Shown here piece by piece: positions 43,195 through 54,730 of a DNA stretch of 64,000 nucleotides. Numbering within the stretch: position 1 is the stretch's first letter; each line of letters opens with the position of its first letter. The stretch comes from Streptomyces sp. GKU 895 (GTDB lineage: Bacteria; Actinomycetota; Actinomycetes; Streptomycetales; Streptomycetaceae): the NCBI GenBank assembly GCA_002027195.1, contig MWJO01000017.1, positions 36,886-100,885 on the forward strand. The letters run 5' to 3'. Position numbers and translations under genes: made by a program. The notes under the pieces are model-generated. The model was given only the letters and a program-made list of their open reading frames with translations, ran no database searches and was not told the DNA's origin.

Positions 43195-43802
43195 ATGCGC
43201 CGCACCGTGCGTGCCCTGTCCGTCCTCGTTGTGGCGGGTGCCGCTCTCGGTGGTGTCGTGCCCGTCGCGCTCGCGGACCCGGCCGCCGAGGTCAGTCCCG
43301 CCAGTGTCGAGCCCGAAGGCACCGTCACCGTCTCGGTCTCCTGCGACCCGGTCGGCGGTACCGCGCCCGCCACCATCGAGGCCACTTCCCAGGCCTTCGG
43401 CGAAGAGGCCGTGCAGCTCCAGCGCGTGCCCGGGAACGACGATGCCGCTGCCGGGCCCGCCTATCGGGGGACCGCGCGGATCGCGCCCGCGGACGACTAC
43501 GGCGACGACTCGGCGTGGACCGTGGACGGGACGTGCCCGGCGGCGGCCGGGGCGCAGGGCAGGCCGTGGAGCGCGACGTTCGACGTGACCGACGGCGGCG
43601 GCACCGGACACGGGTGCACCGAGCCGCGGGCCGAGCCGTGCGCCAGTACCAGCGCACCGGTCCAGCGGGGCGTGCACGCCGGCACCGGCGGGACCTTCAC
43701 CGACTCCGTGCCGGCGCTGGTCGCGGGCGGTGTGCTCATCGCGGGCGCCCTCGGGGGTGCCGTGTACCGGTTGCGCCGCAGGGCGCCCGCGGGGAGGCGT
43801 GA
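43195..43802 (+). CDS. secreted, membrane-anchored protein of unknown function (3' end uncertain)
   Basis: About 200 residues: a signal peptide (MRRTVRALSVLVVAGAALGGVVPVALA), a beta-rich exported domain (AEVSPASVEPEGTVTVSVSCDPVGGTAPATIEATSQAF ... SAWTVDGTCPAAAGAQGRPWSATFDV) with two to four Cys, and a C-terminal transmembrane helix (VPALVAGGVLIAGALGGAVYRL) followed by an Arg-rich cytoplasmic end. No sortase LPXTG motif. In the sequence given, this frame stays open to 44220, overlapping the next gene; a one-base shift after RLRRRA would reach a TGA at 43800, which I take as the likely end. I do not recognise the family. Confidence 0.65.
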
Positions 43803-43967
43803 GGCGGTTCCCGGGGTCGGTGTGACCGGCGCAACTCGAGCGGGACCACATCGGCGTGCGCCACCCTGGGTACGCGAAGCGTGGCGGCGCACGCCCCCGT
43901 CGCCCCCGCCGGAAGGACAGGACCCAGCCCACGGCCCCGCGACACAGCGGCTCACCCGGAGGTACGG

Positions 43968-45217
43968 ATGCGGCGCACGGACCCCGAAGGCCACGGCCCG
44001 GTCCGCTACGGCCCGCCGTTGCCGGACGACGGGCTGCCCGTGCTGCCCGAGCTGTCGGCCGTGCTCGCCGCGGCGGCGGCGCGGGGCGGCAGCGAACCCG
44101 TCGGGGGCGGTTCCGGGCTGCTGGACGCGGCGTGCGGCTACTGGGCCCGGCGGGGACTGTCCGCCGGGCCCGAGCGTGTCGTGGCGGCCCCCTGCGCCCC
44201 GTCCCTGCTGCTCGCGCTGACCGCGGCCCTCGGCGGCGACGTTCTGGTGCCCCGGCCCTGCGCGGCCTGGTGGGCGCCGTACGCACGCCTGTTGGGCAGG
44301 CCCGTCTTCCATGTGGCGACACCGGCGGAGTGCGGCGGTGTCCCGGACCCGTACGCCCTGCTGGAGACCGTGCGCCGGGTCCGCGACGAGGGCGGTGACC
44401 CGCGACTGCTCGTGCTGTCCGTGGCCGACGACCCCACCGCCACCGTGGCGCCGCCCGAGGTGCTGCACGAGGCCGTGGAGGCCGCCGCGGACGAGGGCCT
44501 GCACCTGATCAGTGACGAGACCTGGCGCGACACCGTGCACGCACCGCACGACACCATGTGGCTGAGCCCCGCCGAGACGCTGCCCGACCGGGTCACCGTC
44601 GTCACCGACCTGGCCGGCGCGCTGCTGCCGCCGGGCTGGCCCGCCGCGATCGCCCGCTTCCCCGAAGGGGACGCCGGAGACGGCCTCCACGCGCGCGTGC
44701 TCGACGTGCTCACCGCCCTCGGCCGCCCGGGTGGCCGCCCCGGTGGCCGCCGCGGCCTGCTACGCGGCTGCCGGAACCGGAGCCGGTGACCGACCGCGTC
44801 GCCGCCGCCGTACGCCTGCACGCGCGCGTGGCCGCCGCCGCGCACACCGCCGTCGTCTCGGCCGGCGCCGTGGCCCGGCCCCCGCAGGCCGGCCGCCACC
44901 TCTACGTCGACCTCGGCCCGCTGCGCTCCGCGCTCGGCGCGCACGGCGTCGGTGACGCCCAGGACCTGGAGGAGTTCCTCACCGCCCGGCTCGGGATGCC
45001 GGCCCCCGGTGGCCATCGCTTCGGCGACGACCTGGGGGCGCTGCGGGTGCGGCTGTCGACCGGGGCGTTGCTCGCCGGGACGGACGGGGAACTCGAGGAA
45101 TGCCTCAGTTCGACCACACCGTTGGAACTGCCACACGTGCACCGTGCGTTGATCACTTTGAAGTCGGTCTTCGACGATCTCCGCGACGACGCTCAGCGAT
45201 GGGAGCCTCCTCGATGA
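43968..45217 (+). pseudogene. class I/II aminotransferase-like (PLP fold) protein, frameshifted between 44720 and 44790
   Basis: N-terminal two thirds (GLPVLPELSAVLAAAAARGG ... GLLDAACGYWARRGLSAGPERVVAAPCAPSLLLALTAALGGDVLVPRPCAAWWAPYARLLGR ... GLHLISDETWRDTV) follow the large domain of fold-type I PLP enzymes. The Lys that should hold PLP is not evident near VTVVTDLAGALLPPGWP, so it may be a non-catalytic or regulatory relative. The C-terminal part (VTDRVAAAVRLHARVAAAAHTA ... LYVDLGPLRSALGAHGVGDAQDLEEFLTARLGMPAPGG) is in another frame; the shift may be one loss or two gains between 44720 and 44790. GGAGG precedes ATG 43968, and the stop overlaps the next ATG. Confidence 0.7.
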
Positions 45218-46331
45218 CGCAGCAGTCCACGAGTACGGCCGGTTCGAGCGCAGCCGGTTCCCGCACGACCGTGCGGGAACCCGACGCTCCGACGGCCGCC
45301 ACCACCGTCCCGGAAACCGACGCTCCGGCGGCCGCATCCTCCTTCGCACCGCCCTTCCCGCCGCTCGCCGAACCCCGCCCGCTCGGCGAGCGCCGGTTCT
45401 GGCCGCGTACGTTCCACGACCGGCTCACCGCCCCGCTTCCCGGCCTCAAGGCCATGGCCCGGTTCGCCCGCGAGGGTTCCGTGCGGCCCGGCCGGGAGGG
45501 TCTCGCCGACATCCCGAGGCTCCCGTTCGAACCCGCGCCGCTGCCCCGCGTGGACGCCCGTACCGTCGCCGTCTCCTGGGCGGGGCACGCCAGTTGGGTC
45601 ATCCGGATCGGCGGCCTGACCGTCCTGACCGACCCCGTCTGGTCCCGTCGCATCCTCGGCACCCCGGCGCGGATCACCCCCGTCGGCATCGCCTGGAGCG
45701 CGCTGCCGCGCGTGGACGCGGTCGTCATCAGCCACAACCACTACGACCATCTGGACGCCCCCACCCTGCGCCGACTCCCGCGCGACACCCCGGTGTTCGT
45801 GCCCGCGGGACTGGCCGGCTGGTTCCGGCGCCGCCGGTTCACCCAGGTCACCGAGCTCGACTGGTGGGAGGCGGCCGAACTGAACGGCGTCCGCTTCGAC
45901 TTCGTCCCGGCCCACCACTGGTCCAAGCGCACCCTCACCGACACCTGCCGCAGCCTGTGGGGCGGCTGGGTCCTCACGGCCCCGGACGGGCAGCGGGTCC
46001 ACTTCGCCGGCGACACCGGCTACGGCCACTGGTTCTCCCGCATCGGCCGCCGCTACCCCGGCATCGACCTGACCCTGCTGCCCATCGGTGCCTACGACCC
46101 CCGCTGGTGGCTCAGCGACGTGCACTGCGACCCGGAGGAGGCGGTGCGGGCGGCCCAGGATCTCGGGGCGCGCCGGATGGCCCCCATGCACTGGGGCACG
46201 TTCGTGCTGTCCGCGGAGCCGGTGCTGGAGCGCTGACGCGGGTCCGGGCGGCCTGGGAGAAGGCGGGACTCGCGCGGGAGGACCTGTGGGACCTGCCGGT
46301 GGGCGGCTCACGGGTGCTGGAGCGAGCCTGA
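45214..46331 (+). pseudogene. MBL-fold metallo-hydrolase (UlaG/NAPE-PLD-like), frameshifted near 46230
   Basis: About 372 residues after repair. A disordered Ser/Thr/Pro-rich N-terminus precedes a metallo-beta-lactamase domain with HNHYDHLD (zinc ligands), VPAHHWSKRTLTDTC, FAGDTGYGHWF and PMHWGTF. This order is that of NAPE-PLD/RomA-type hydrolases. The frame stops early at ...EPVLER; adding one C near 46230 (GAG-CGCTG to GAGCCGCTG) continues EPLTRVRAAWEKAGLAREDLWDLPVGGSRVLERA to 46331. ATG 45214 overlaps the aminotransferase-like stop (ATGA). Confidence 0.85.
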
Positions 46332-46381
46332 GCCGAATTTCGGTGGCCGCGCGGTCCTTGTGATCGCTAGCCTCGCCCGCC

Positions 46382-46804
46382 ATGAAACGGCGACAGCACA
46401 AGAAGTTCTCCCGTCAGCTCTTCGAGGCGACCCTGGCGGGGGACGCCGTCCGTGTGCGGGCGCTGCTGAAGCGGGGAGCGCAGGCCGAGCGACCGTACGA
46501 CGACGGCGCCACCCCGCTCTATCTGGCGTCCGTGCAGGGGGAGGCCGACGTCGCGCGCGTGCTGCTGCGCGCCGGGGCCGCCCCCGACACGGAGAGTGCG
46601 GGCGACGGCTCGCAGGGCACACCGCTGTGCGCGGCCGCCTGCTGGGGCCACCTCGAGACCGTACGCGAACTGCTGGCGCACGGCGCCGATCCGAACCTCC
46701 GTGAGGACCACGGGACCGGCTGGTCACCGCTGGAGTGGGCGAACCACGGCCCGCACCCGGCGACCGCGGAACTCCTCGTCACGGCCGGCGCACACAGAAC
46801 CTAG
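46382..46804 (+). CDS. ankyrin-repeat protein
   Basis: 140 residues forming about four ankyrin repeats: LFEATLAGDAVRVRALLKRGAQAE, DGATPLYLASVQGEADVARVLLRAGAAPD, GTPLCAAACWGHLETVRELLAHGADPN and WSPLEWANHGPHPATAELLVTAGA. A protein-binding scaffold of unknown partner. A TAGCCT -10-like element at 46368-46373 ends eight bases before the ATG, so it may be leaderless. Convergent with, and touching, the DedA gene. Confidence 0.88.
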   Translation: MKRRQHKKFSRQLFEATLAGDAVRVRALLKRGAQAERPYDDGATPLYLASVQGEADVARVLLRAGAAPDTESAGDGSQGTPLCAAACWGHLETVRELLAHGADPNLREDHGTGWSPLEWANHGPHPATAELLVTAGAHRT

Positions 46805-47433
46805 GCCCTGGCGGTCCTGCGCACCCGGCGCCACACACTCGGCGCCGCGCTGACCGCGACCGTCAGCACGATCGCCGCCACCACACCTTCCCAGGGCTCG
46901 TCGAACAGCGACCCGCCCAGAATCCCGATCAACTGGTACGTCACCGCCCACGCCAGGCACGCCGGCAGATTGCCCCGGGCGAACCTCCGCAGCGGCCACT
47001 TCGCCATCAGGCACGCCAACATGACCGGAATCCGGCCCGCCGGCACCATCCGGGACAGCACCAGCACCGCCACCCCGTGCTCGGCCAGCTTCTCCTGCGC
47101 CTGCGTCAGCCGGTCCTCCGGCGCCCGGGACCGGATCGCCTCCAGCCACCGCGACCCGTTCTTCGACTTCATCCCGCGCCGCCCCAGCCAGTACAGCGCC
47201 ATGTCCCCGAGGAACGCCGCCAGCGAGGCCGTCACGAACACCAACGCCATCGAGAAAGGCGCCGTCTGATGGAACGCCACCACGGCCGCCGAACTCACCA
47301 GCGCCCCCGTCGGCACCACCGGCACCAGCGCGCCGATCAGCACCAGCAGGAACAGCGACGGATACCCGAGCGCCTGCTGCGTCGACTCGGGCGGCACGGT
47401 CCTGACGGCCGCGGCCAGCCACGTCACCGTCAC
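46801..47433 (-). CDS. DedA family membrane protein
   Basis: A 210-residue polytopic protein of the DedA/VTT family (undecaprenyl-phosphate or lipid flippases). Helices: LGYPSLFLLVLIGALVPVVPTGALVSSAAVV, FSMALVFVTASLAAFLGDMALYWLG, then the conserved SRMVPAGRIPVMLACLMAKWPLRRFARGN re-entrant region, and two C-terminal helices. Four-base overlap with the upstream metallo-hydrolase gene on the same strand, so they are coupled. Confidence 0.88.
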   Translation of the reverse strand: MTVTWLAAAVRTVPPESTQQALGYPSLFLLVLIGALVPVVPTGALVSSAAVVAFHQTAPFSMALVFVTASLAAFLGDMALYWLGRRGMKSKNGSRWLEAIRSRAPEDRLTQAQEKLAEHGVAVLVLSRMVPAGRIPVMLACLMAKWPLRRFARGNLPACLAWAVTYQLIGILGGSLFDEPWEGVVAAIVLTVAVSAAPSVWRRVRRTARA

Positions 47434-48202
47434 CGGGCCACCTCCGGGCGCACGCTCTCCCCGTGCTCCAGCAGATGCACCGCCACACCGGGCGCACGCG
47501 CGGCGGCGAGCCGCACGAACTCGGCGCCGGGGGCATGGAATTCATGGGGGCGCACGGCGTCCATCCCGATCGGCCAGTACGTGCCGTAGTGCACCGGCAC
47601 CGCGCTGGCCGGGTCCAGCCGGGCCAGCGCCTCCGCGGCGCGCCCCGGGTCCAGGTGCCCCTCACCGAGGTACGGCCCCCAGCCGCCCACCGGCAGCAGC
47701 GCCACGTCGACCGGCCCGACCTCCTTCGCCATGTCGTCGAACAGGCCGGTGTCCCCGGCGAAGTAGGTGCGCGCCTCGCCCTCGACGACGTAGCCGAGCG
47801 CGGGGGAGCGATGCGGGCCCATGGGCAGCCGCCGCCCGTCGTGCCGGGCCGGGACGTCCGGACGACCACGTCCCCGATCACCGTCTCGTCGCCCGGCGCA
47901 CCTCGGTGACCTGGAGGTGGGCGAGCCGGCGGAGCCCCGGGCACCGCACGGGGTGCGCCCCGGGGCACGAGCAGGCGCGTGCCCGGGGACAGCCGCTGCA
48001 ACGACGGAATGTGCAGATGATCGGAGTGCAGATGGGAGACGAGCGCCACGTCCGCGCGCCAGGCGCCGGGCGGCGGCACCGCGCCCCGACGGCGGCGCAG
48101 ATGGGCCAGCCGGCGGGCGAACAGGGGATCGGTGAGCACACGGACGTCCGAGTCCTGGAGCGTGCAGGTGGCGTGCCCCCACCAGGTGATCTCCACCGGC
48201 AC
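47430..48202 (-). pseudogene. MBL-fold metallo-hydrolase (UlaG-like), several frameshifts between 47850 and 47960
   Basis: N-terminus MPVEITWWGHATCTLQDSDVRVLTDPLFARRLAHLRRRRGAVPPP and the zinc motif SHLHSDHLHI are clear, as is the C-terminal half (YVVEGEARTYFAGDTGLFDDMAKEVGPVDVALLPVGGWGPYLGEGHLDP ... VPVHYGTYWPIGMD). Between them the coding signal jumps through all three frames within about 110 bases (…GLRRLAHLQVTEVR, GDETVIGDVVVRT, VPARHDGRRLPMGPHRSPALG), needing about three single-base repairs. Repaired length about 258 residues. This is the worst patch in the window and most likely poor sequence. Confidence 0.8.
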
Positions 48203-48285
48203 CTCTTTGCCTCCTTCGCGCGACTCCCCGAAGCCTACGGGCAGGAGTAGGGTCGGCGGCGAAACCCGGAGGTGAGGGGGACGCC

Positions 48286-48687
48286 ATGGGACCGGTCCGC
48301 GTCACGGCGATCGCGAGTCTGACGCCGCTGGAGGAGCTGGAGGCCGACCCCTTCCTGGTGGACTCCCGCAGCCAGCACGCCATGTGCGCCCGCTGGGCCG
48401 CCGAGCGCGGCTACACCGTCAGCCGGGAACTCCTCGTACGCGGCCTGCGCCCCGACCACTGCGTGCTCTGGGACGGCGTCCGCCCGGAGACCGACCTCTT
48501 CGTCGCGCCCAGCCGCCGGGTCCTGGACAGCGCCCTTTCCTCCACCGAGGAGTTCCTCGCCGAGTGCGCCCGCCGCGGGGTGCGCGTGGAGACGGTGGGG
48601 TCGGCGGAACCGTCGTACGACGCCCAGATGAAGGCCAGCATCCACCGCCGGCTGTCGATGCCGACGGCCGGGTACGACGGCCGGTAG
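48286..48687 (+). CDS. uncharacterised protein resembling a serine-recombinase N-terminal domain
   Basis: 133 residues. The pattern VTAIASLTPLEELEADPFLVDSRSQHAMCARWAAERGYTVSRELLVRG parallels resolvase N-termini (a strand with Ser, then Q-x3-C-x2-WA-x3-GY), and APSRRVLDSALSSTEEFLAECARRGVRVETVG parallels the helix and strand that carry LSRSL...L..RGV. The catalytic Arg residues around the Ser are missing, so strand exchange is unlikely; it may be a derelict or repurposed domain. TAGGGT at 48248-48253 is a possible -10. No DNA-binding domain or inverted repeats nearby suggest mobility. Confidence 0.6.
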   Translation: MGPVRVTAIASLTPLEELEADPFLVDSRSQHAMCARWAAERGYTVSRELLVRGLRPDHCVLWDGVRPETDLFVAPSRRVLDSALSSTEEFLAECARRGVRVETVGSAEPSYDAQMKASIHRRLSMPTAGYDGR

Positions 48688-48839
48688 CCGCCGCGGCTCC
48701 CGGCGGGACGGCCGGTGGTCGCCGCCCGGCTGCCCGCGGGACGGTCACCGGCCCGCCCCGGGCAGACTCCGGGGAACCTCCGTCCGTTGTGACAGGGTGG
48801 GTACAGGCCCGCACCGACGACGGGCCGGGGACGTGAGGT

Positions 48840-50915
48840 GTGCGGGGCGTGCGAGGCGGGCGTTGGCGGCGGGTCGCCAGTCAGGCGGGGCGGAGTGTCG
48901 CGGTGTGGGCGGTCTCCACGATCACCATGCTCGTCCTCGCCGGCATCCTGCCGGACTTCCAGCTCAGGTCCGCGGACGGCGACAGCGCCACCGACATCGC
49001 CGTCACCGCGGCCCTCGGCGCGGGTGCCTTCGGTGTCCTGTCGGCGCTGGTCTGGCCGCTCCTCGTACGCCTTCTGCTGCTCGTGCCCGCCCTGGTGCTC
49101 GGGCTGCTCGTCTTCGTCCTCAACGGCTTCCTGCTCCTGCTGGCGCTGCGGCTGAACCCGACCGAGCGGGGCGCGGCCGCGTGGGAGACCGCGGTGGTGG
49201 TCGCCGCCGTGATGTCGGCGGTCGCCTCCGCGACCGGCGCCGCCCTGGCCGTGCGGGACGACGACGCCTACCGGCGCCGCCTGTACCGGCTCGCCGACCG
49301 CCGCCGCAGAGGCGGCCCGGCCGCGCCGTCCGCCCCTGGGGTGGTCTTCCTCCAGCTGGACGGCGTCGGGTACGACGTCCTGCGGTTCGCCGTCGGTACG
49401 GGCGTCATGCCGACCCTCGCCCGCTGGCTGGACACCGGCTCCCACCGGCTCACCCCGTGGCGCACCGACTGGTCCAGCCAGACCGGCGCCAGCCAGCTCG
49501 GCATCCTGCACGGCAGCAACGAGGACGTGCCGGCCTTCCGCTGGTACGAGAAGGACAGCAGGGAGGTGATGGTCTGCAACCGCCCCACCAGCGCCGCCGA
49601 GCTCCAGCGCCGGGCGGTCGAACGCACCGGTGACGGCGGGCTCCTCAGCCTCGACGGGGCCAGCCGCGGGAACCTCTTCAGCGGCGGCGCCGACGAGCAG
49701 GCGCTCGTGCTGTCCATCGCCACCCGTCGCCGCAGCCGCGAGACCCGGTCCCGGGCGGGCTACTTCGCGTACTTCTCCGACCCGGCCAACGCCGTGCGCA
49801 CCGCGCTGTCGTTCGTCGCGGAAGTCGGGCGGGAGATCGGGCAGTCGACCCGGGGGCGCGTCCACCGGGTCCGCCCGCGCGTGAGACGCGGCGGGCTCTA
49901 CCCGTTCATCCGCGCCTTCGCGACCGTCGTCGAACGGGACGTCGTGGTCGCCGCGGTGATGGGCGACATGCTCGCCGGACGCACCGCCGTCTACGCCGAC
50001 CTGGTCGCCTACGACGAGGTCGCCCACCACTCCGGGCCGATGAGCCGGGACGCCGAGAAGGTCCTCGAACGCCTCGACCGGTCCCTGGCGTTGATCGAGA
50101 ACGTCGCCGAACACGCCCCGCGTCCGTACCGGATCGTCGTCCTGTCCGACCACGGCCAGAGCCCCGGCGAGACCTTCCGGACCCGCTACGGCCTCACCCT
50201 CGGCGACCTCGTGCGGGCCGGCTGCGGACTGCCCGTGCCGCGCAAGGCGCAGCGCACCCACAGCGGGGCCGAGGCCCGCGCGGCCGTCCGCGCCGCCCTG
50301 CGCCGGCCGGTCGAGGAGGGCCGCGAGCAGCACCGCCCCGCGCGGCGCAGCTCGGAGCCGCTCGTGCTGGCGTCCGGGAACCTCGGGCTGGTCTCCTTCC
50401 CTGACGTGCCGCACCGGATGAGCAAGGAGGAGATCGACGCCCGCCACCCGGCGCTGCTGACGACGCTCGCCAACCATCCCGGCATCGGCTTCCTCCTCGT
50501 GCGCAGCGAGGAGCACGGCGGGGTAGTGCTCGGGCCGTTCGGCACCGAGATCCCGGTCGATCAACTGGACGAGAATCCGGGCCCGTTGGCCGCTTTCGGG
50601 CCGGGTGCCGCCGACGCCGTACGCCGCACGCACGGCTTCGCGCACACCGCCGACATCATGGTCAACTCCTGGTACGACCCGGGCGAGGGCGAGGTGCTCG
50701 CGTTCGAGGAGCAGATCGGCTCGCACGGCGGCCTCGGCGGCGCGCAGGGGCGGCCGTTCCTGTTGTCGCCGGTGGCCCTCTCCGCACCGGTCGACGGCGA
50801 GGAGGAACTCGTCGGCGCCGAACACGTCCACCGCGTCCTGCGCCGGTGGCTGGACGAGTCGGACGGCCCCCAGGTCCCGCTGCCGGAACGCCAGGACGAA
50901 CAGCGGGCCGCTTAG
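48840..50915 (+). CDS. membrane protein with holin-like N-terminus and type I phosphodiesterase / alkaline-phosphatase-fold domain
   Basis: 691 residues. The first ~140 form four hydrophobic helices (SVAVWAVSTITMLVLAGILP, GAFGVLSALVWPLLVRLLLLVPALVLGLLVFVLNGFLLLL, AVVVAAVMSAVASATG) similar to the PF04020 phage-holin-4-like family. After a basic linker comes an alkaline-phosphatase-superfamily domain: VVFLQLDGVGYDVLR (first metal Asp), DWSSQTGASQLGILHGSN (nucleophile Thr/Ser region), YADLVAYDEVAHHSG and VVLSDHGQSPG (metal His/Asp). Likely a membrane-bound phosphodiesterase or phosphotransferase acting on lipid or cell-wall substrates. GTG start at 48840 preceded by a GA-rich stretch. Confidence 0.85.
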   Translation: MRGVRGGRWRRVASQAGRSVAVWAVSTITMLVLAGILPDFQLRSADGDSATDIAVTAALGAGAFGVLSALVWPLLVRLLLLVPALVLGLLVFVLNGFLLLLALRLNPTERGAAAWETAVVVAAVMSAVASATGAALAVRDDDAYRRRLYRLADRRRRGGPAAPSAPGVVFLQLDGVGYDVLRFAVGTGVMPTLARWLDTGSHRLTPWRTDWSSQTGASQLGILHGSNEDVPAFRWYEKDSREVMVCNRPTSAAELQRRAVERTGDGGLLSLDGASRGNLFSGGADEQALVLSIATRRRSRETRSRAGYFAYFSDPANAVRTALSFVAEVGREIGQSTRGRVHRVRPRVRRGGLYPFIRAFATVVERDVVVAAVMGDMLAGRTAVYADLVAYDEVAHHSGPMSRDAEKVLERLDRSLALIENVAEHAPRPYRIVVLSDHGQSPGETFRTRYGLTLGDLVRAGCGLPVPRKAQRTHSGAEARAAVRAALRRPVEEGREQHRPARRSSEPLVLASGNLGLVSFPDVPHRMSKEEIDARHPALLTTLANHPGIGFLLVRSEEHGGVVLGPFGTEIPVDQLDENPGPLAAFGPGAADAVRRTHGFAHTADIMVNSWYDPGEGEVLAFEEQIGSHGGLGGAQGRPFLLSPVALSAPVDGEEELVGAEHVHRVLRRWLDESDGPQVPLPERQDEQRAA

Positions 50916-50940
50916 GCGGGTGCGGTAAGCCCGAATGTGA

Positions 50941-53516
<2,576 letters not shown>

Positions 53517-53519
53517 GCC

Positions 53520-54242
53520 CTACGACCCCGTCTTCTCCCAGCCCCGCCGCTCCGGCCGCGGCCCCAGTTGCCTGGGGTCGCGGCTGCGGTACACGACGTA
53601 CGGCCGGAACAGGTACTGCACCGGCGCGCTGAACATATGGACCAGCCTGCTGTACGGCACGAACGCGATCAGCGCCATCCCGATCACCGCGTGGACCTGG
53701 TACAGCACCGGCACCCCGTGCATGCGGTCGATGTCCGGCTGGAGGGTGAACAGGCTGCGCGCCCAAGGGGCGATGGACTCACGGTAGTTGTAGCCGTCGC
53801 CGGAGGCGTGGGTCAGCTTGGCGATCATGCCCAGCGCGATCGCGCCGAGCAGCACCAGGTACATCAGCTTGTCGTTGGCGGTGGTCGCGCGGAAGACGGG
53901 GGCCCGCGTCCGCCGTCGGTAGACCAGCAGCACGATCCCGGCGACGGTGAGGACGCCGGCCGCGGTGCCGCCGTAGAGCGAGAACAGGTGGTACGTGTGC
54001 TCGCTGATCCCCGCCTTGTCCGTCCACGACATCGGGATGAACAGCCCCACGAGGTGACCGGCCAGCACGAAGAGGATGCCGTAGTGGAAGGCGGGGGAGG
54101 CGATGTTGAGCAGCTTCGACTCGTGGACCTGCGAACTGCGCGTCGTCCAGCCGAACTTGTCGTAGCGGTAGCGCCAGACGAGCCCGGCGACGAGCAGGGC
54201 GACGGCGACGTACGGCAGCACGCCCCAGAGGAGTGTGGTCAT
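53520..54242 (-). CDS. narI: respiratory nitrate reductase gamma subunit NarI
   Basis: A 240-residue membrane cytochrome b that passes electrons from menaquinol to NarH. Five hydrophobic helices are visible starting MTTLLWGVLPYVAVALLVAGLVWRYRYD; the haem ligands should be His in SPAFHYGILFVLAGHLVGLF and in VYQVHAVIGMALIAFVPYSRLVHMFS-like YQVHAVIGMALIAFVPYSRLVH. Overlaps narJ by four bases. Last gene of narGHJI. Confidence 0.94.
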   Translation of the reverse strand: MTTLLWGVLPYVAVALLVAGLVWRYRYDKFGWTTRSSQVHESKLLNIASPAFHYGILFVLAGHLVGLFIPMSWTDKAGISEHTYHLFSLYGGTAAGVLTVAGIVLLVYRRRTRAPVFRATTANDKLMYLVLLGAIALGMIAKLTHASGDGYNYRESIAPWARSLFTLQPDIDRMHGVPVLYQVHAVIGMALIAFVPYSRLVHMFSAPVQYLFRPYVVYRSRDPRQLGPRPERRGWEKTGS

Positions 54243-54730
54243 CGGCGCACCCCGGTGTGAGTGGGCAGTGTGGCGCATACGGCGTCCAGGACGGACGCGT
54301 ACGGGGTCCCGAAGGCGGTGAGCCGGGAGCGCAACTGCTCCAGGCCGTCCCGGTGTTCGGTGAGCAGGTCGGTGTTTCCGGTGCGGGACGCGAACTCCAG
54401 CACCGCGGGCAGGAAGTCGGGCAGCTCCTCGCCGGTGAACTCGAGGCCCGCGGCCCGGTAGACGTCCTTGAAGCGGACCAGCGACATGCCGCGCCGCCGG
54501 GTGTCCCCGTCCTGCCACCAACTCAGGTACAGGCTGTGCCGGTTCTTGAAGTCGAAGACCTGGACGTAGTGCGCGGCCAGTTCCTGCGCCGGGGTCACCG
54601 CCGCGTGGTCCGTGAACTCCCGCAGCTGCGGTGCCGCTTCGCGCAGCAGCGGCAGCCGGGCGCGGAAGTCGTCGTCGGGGTACGTCAGACAGAGCGCTGC
54701 TGCCTGGTAGAGCACGGCGTACGACGGCAT
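54239..54730 (-). CDS. narJ: nitrate reductase molybdenum cofactor assembly chaperone NarJ
   Basis: A 163-residue cytoplasmic chaperone of the TorD/NarJ family that holds NarG during cofactor insertion. Family features: QAAALCLTYPDDDF near the start and HYVQVFDFKNRHSLYLSWWQDGDTRRRGMSL. Shares one base with the narH stop and overlaps narI, indicating tight coupling within the operon. Confidence 0.93.
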   Translation of the reverse strand: MPSYAVLYQAAALCLTYPDDDFRARLPLLREAAPQLREFTDHAAVTPAQELAAHYVQVFDFKNRHSLYLSWWQDGDTRRRGMSLVRFKDVYRAAGLEFTGEELPDFLPAVLEFASRTGNTDLLTEHRDGLEQLRSRLTAFGTPYASVLDAVCATLPTHTGVRR

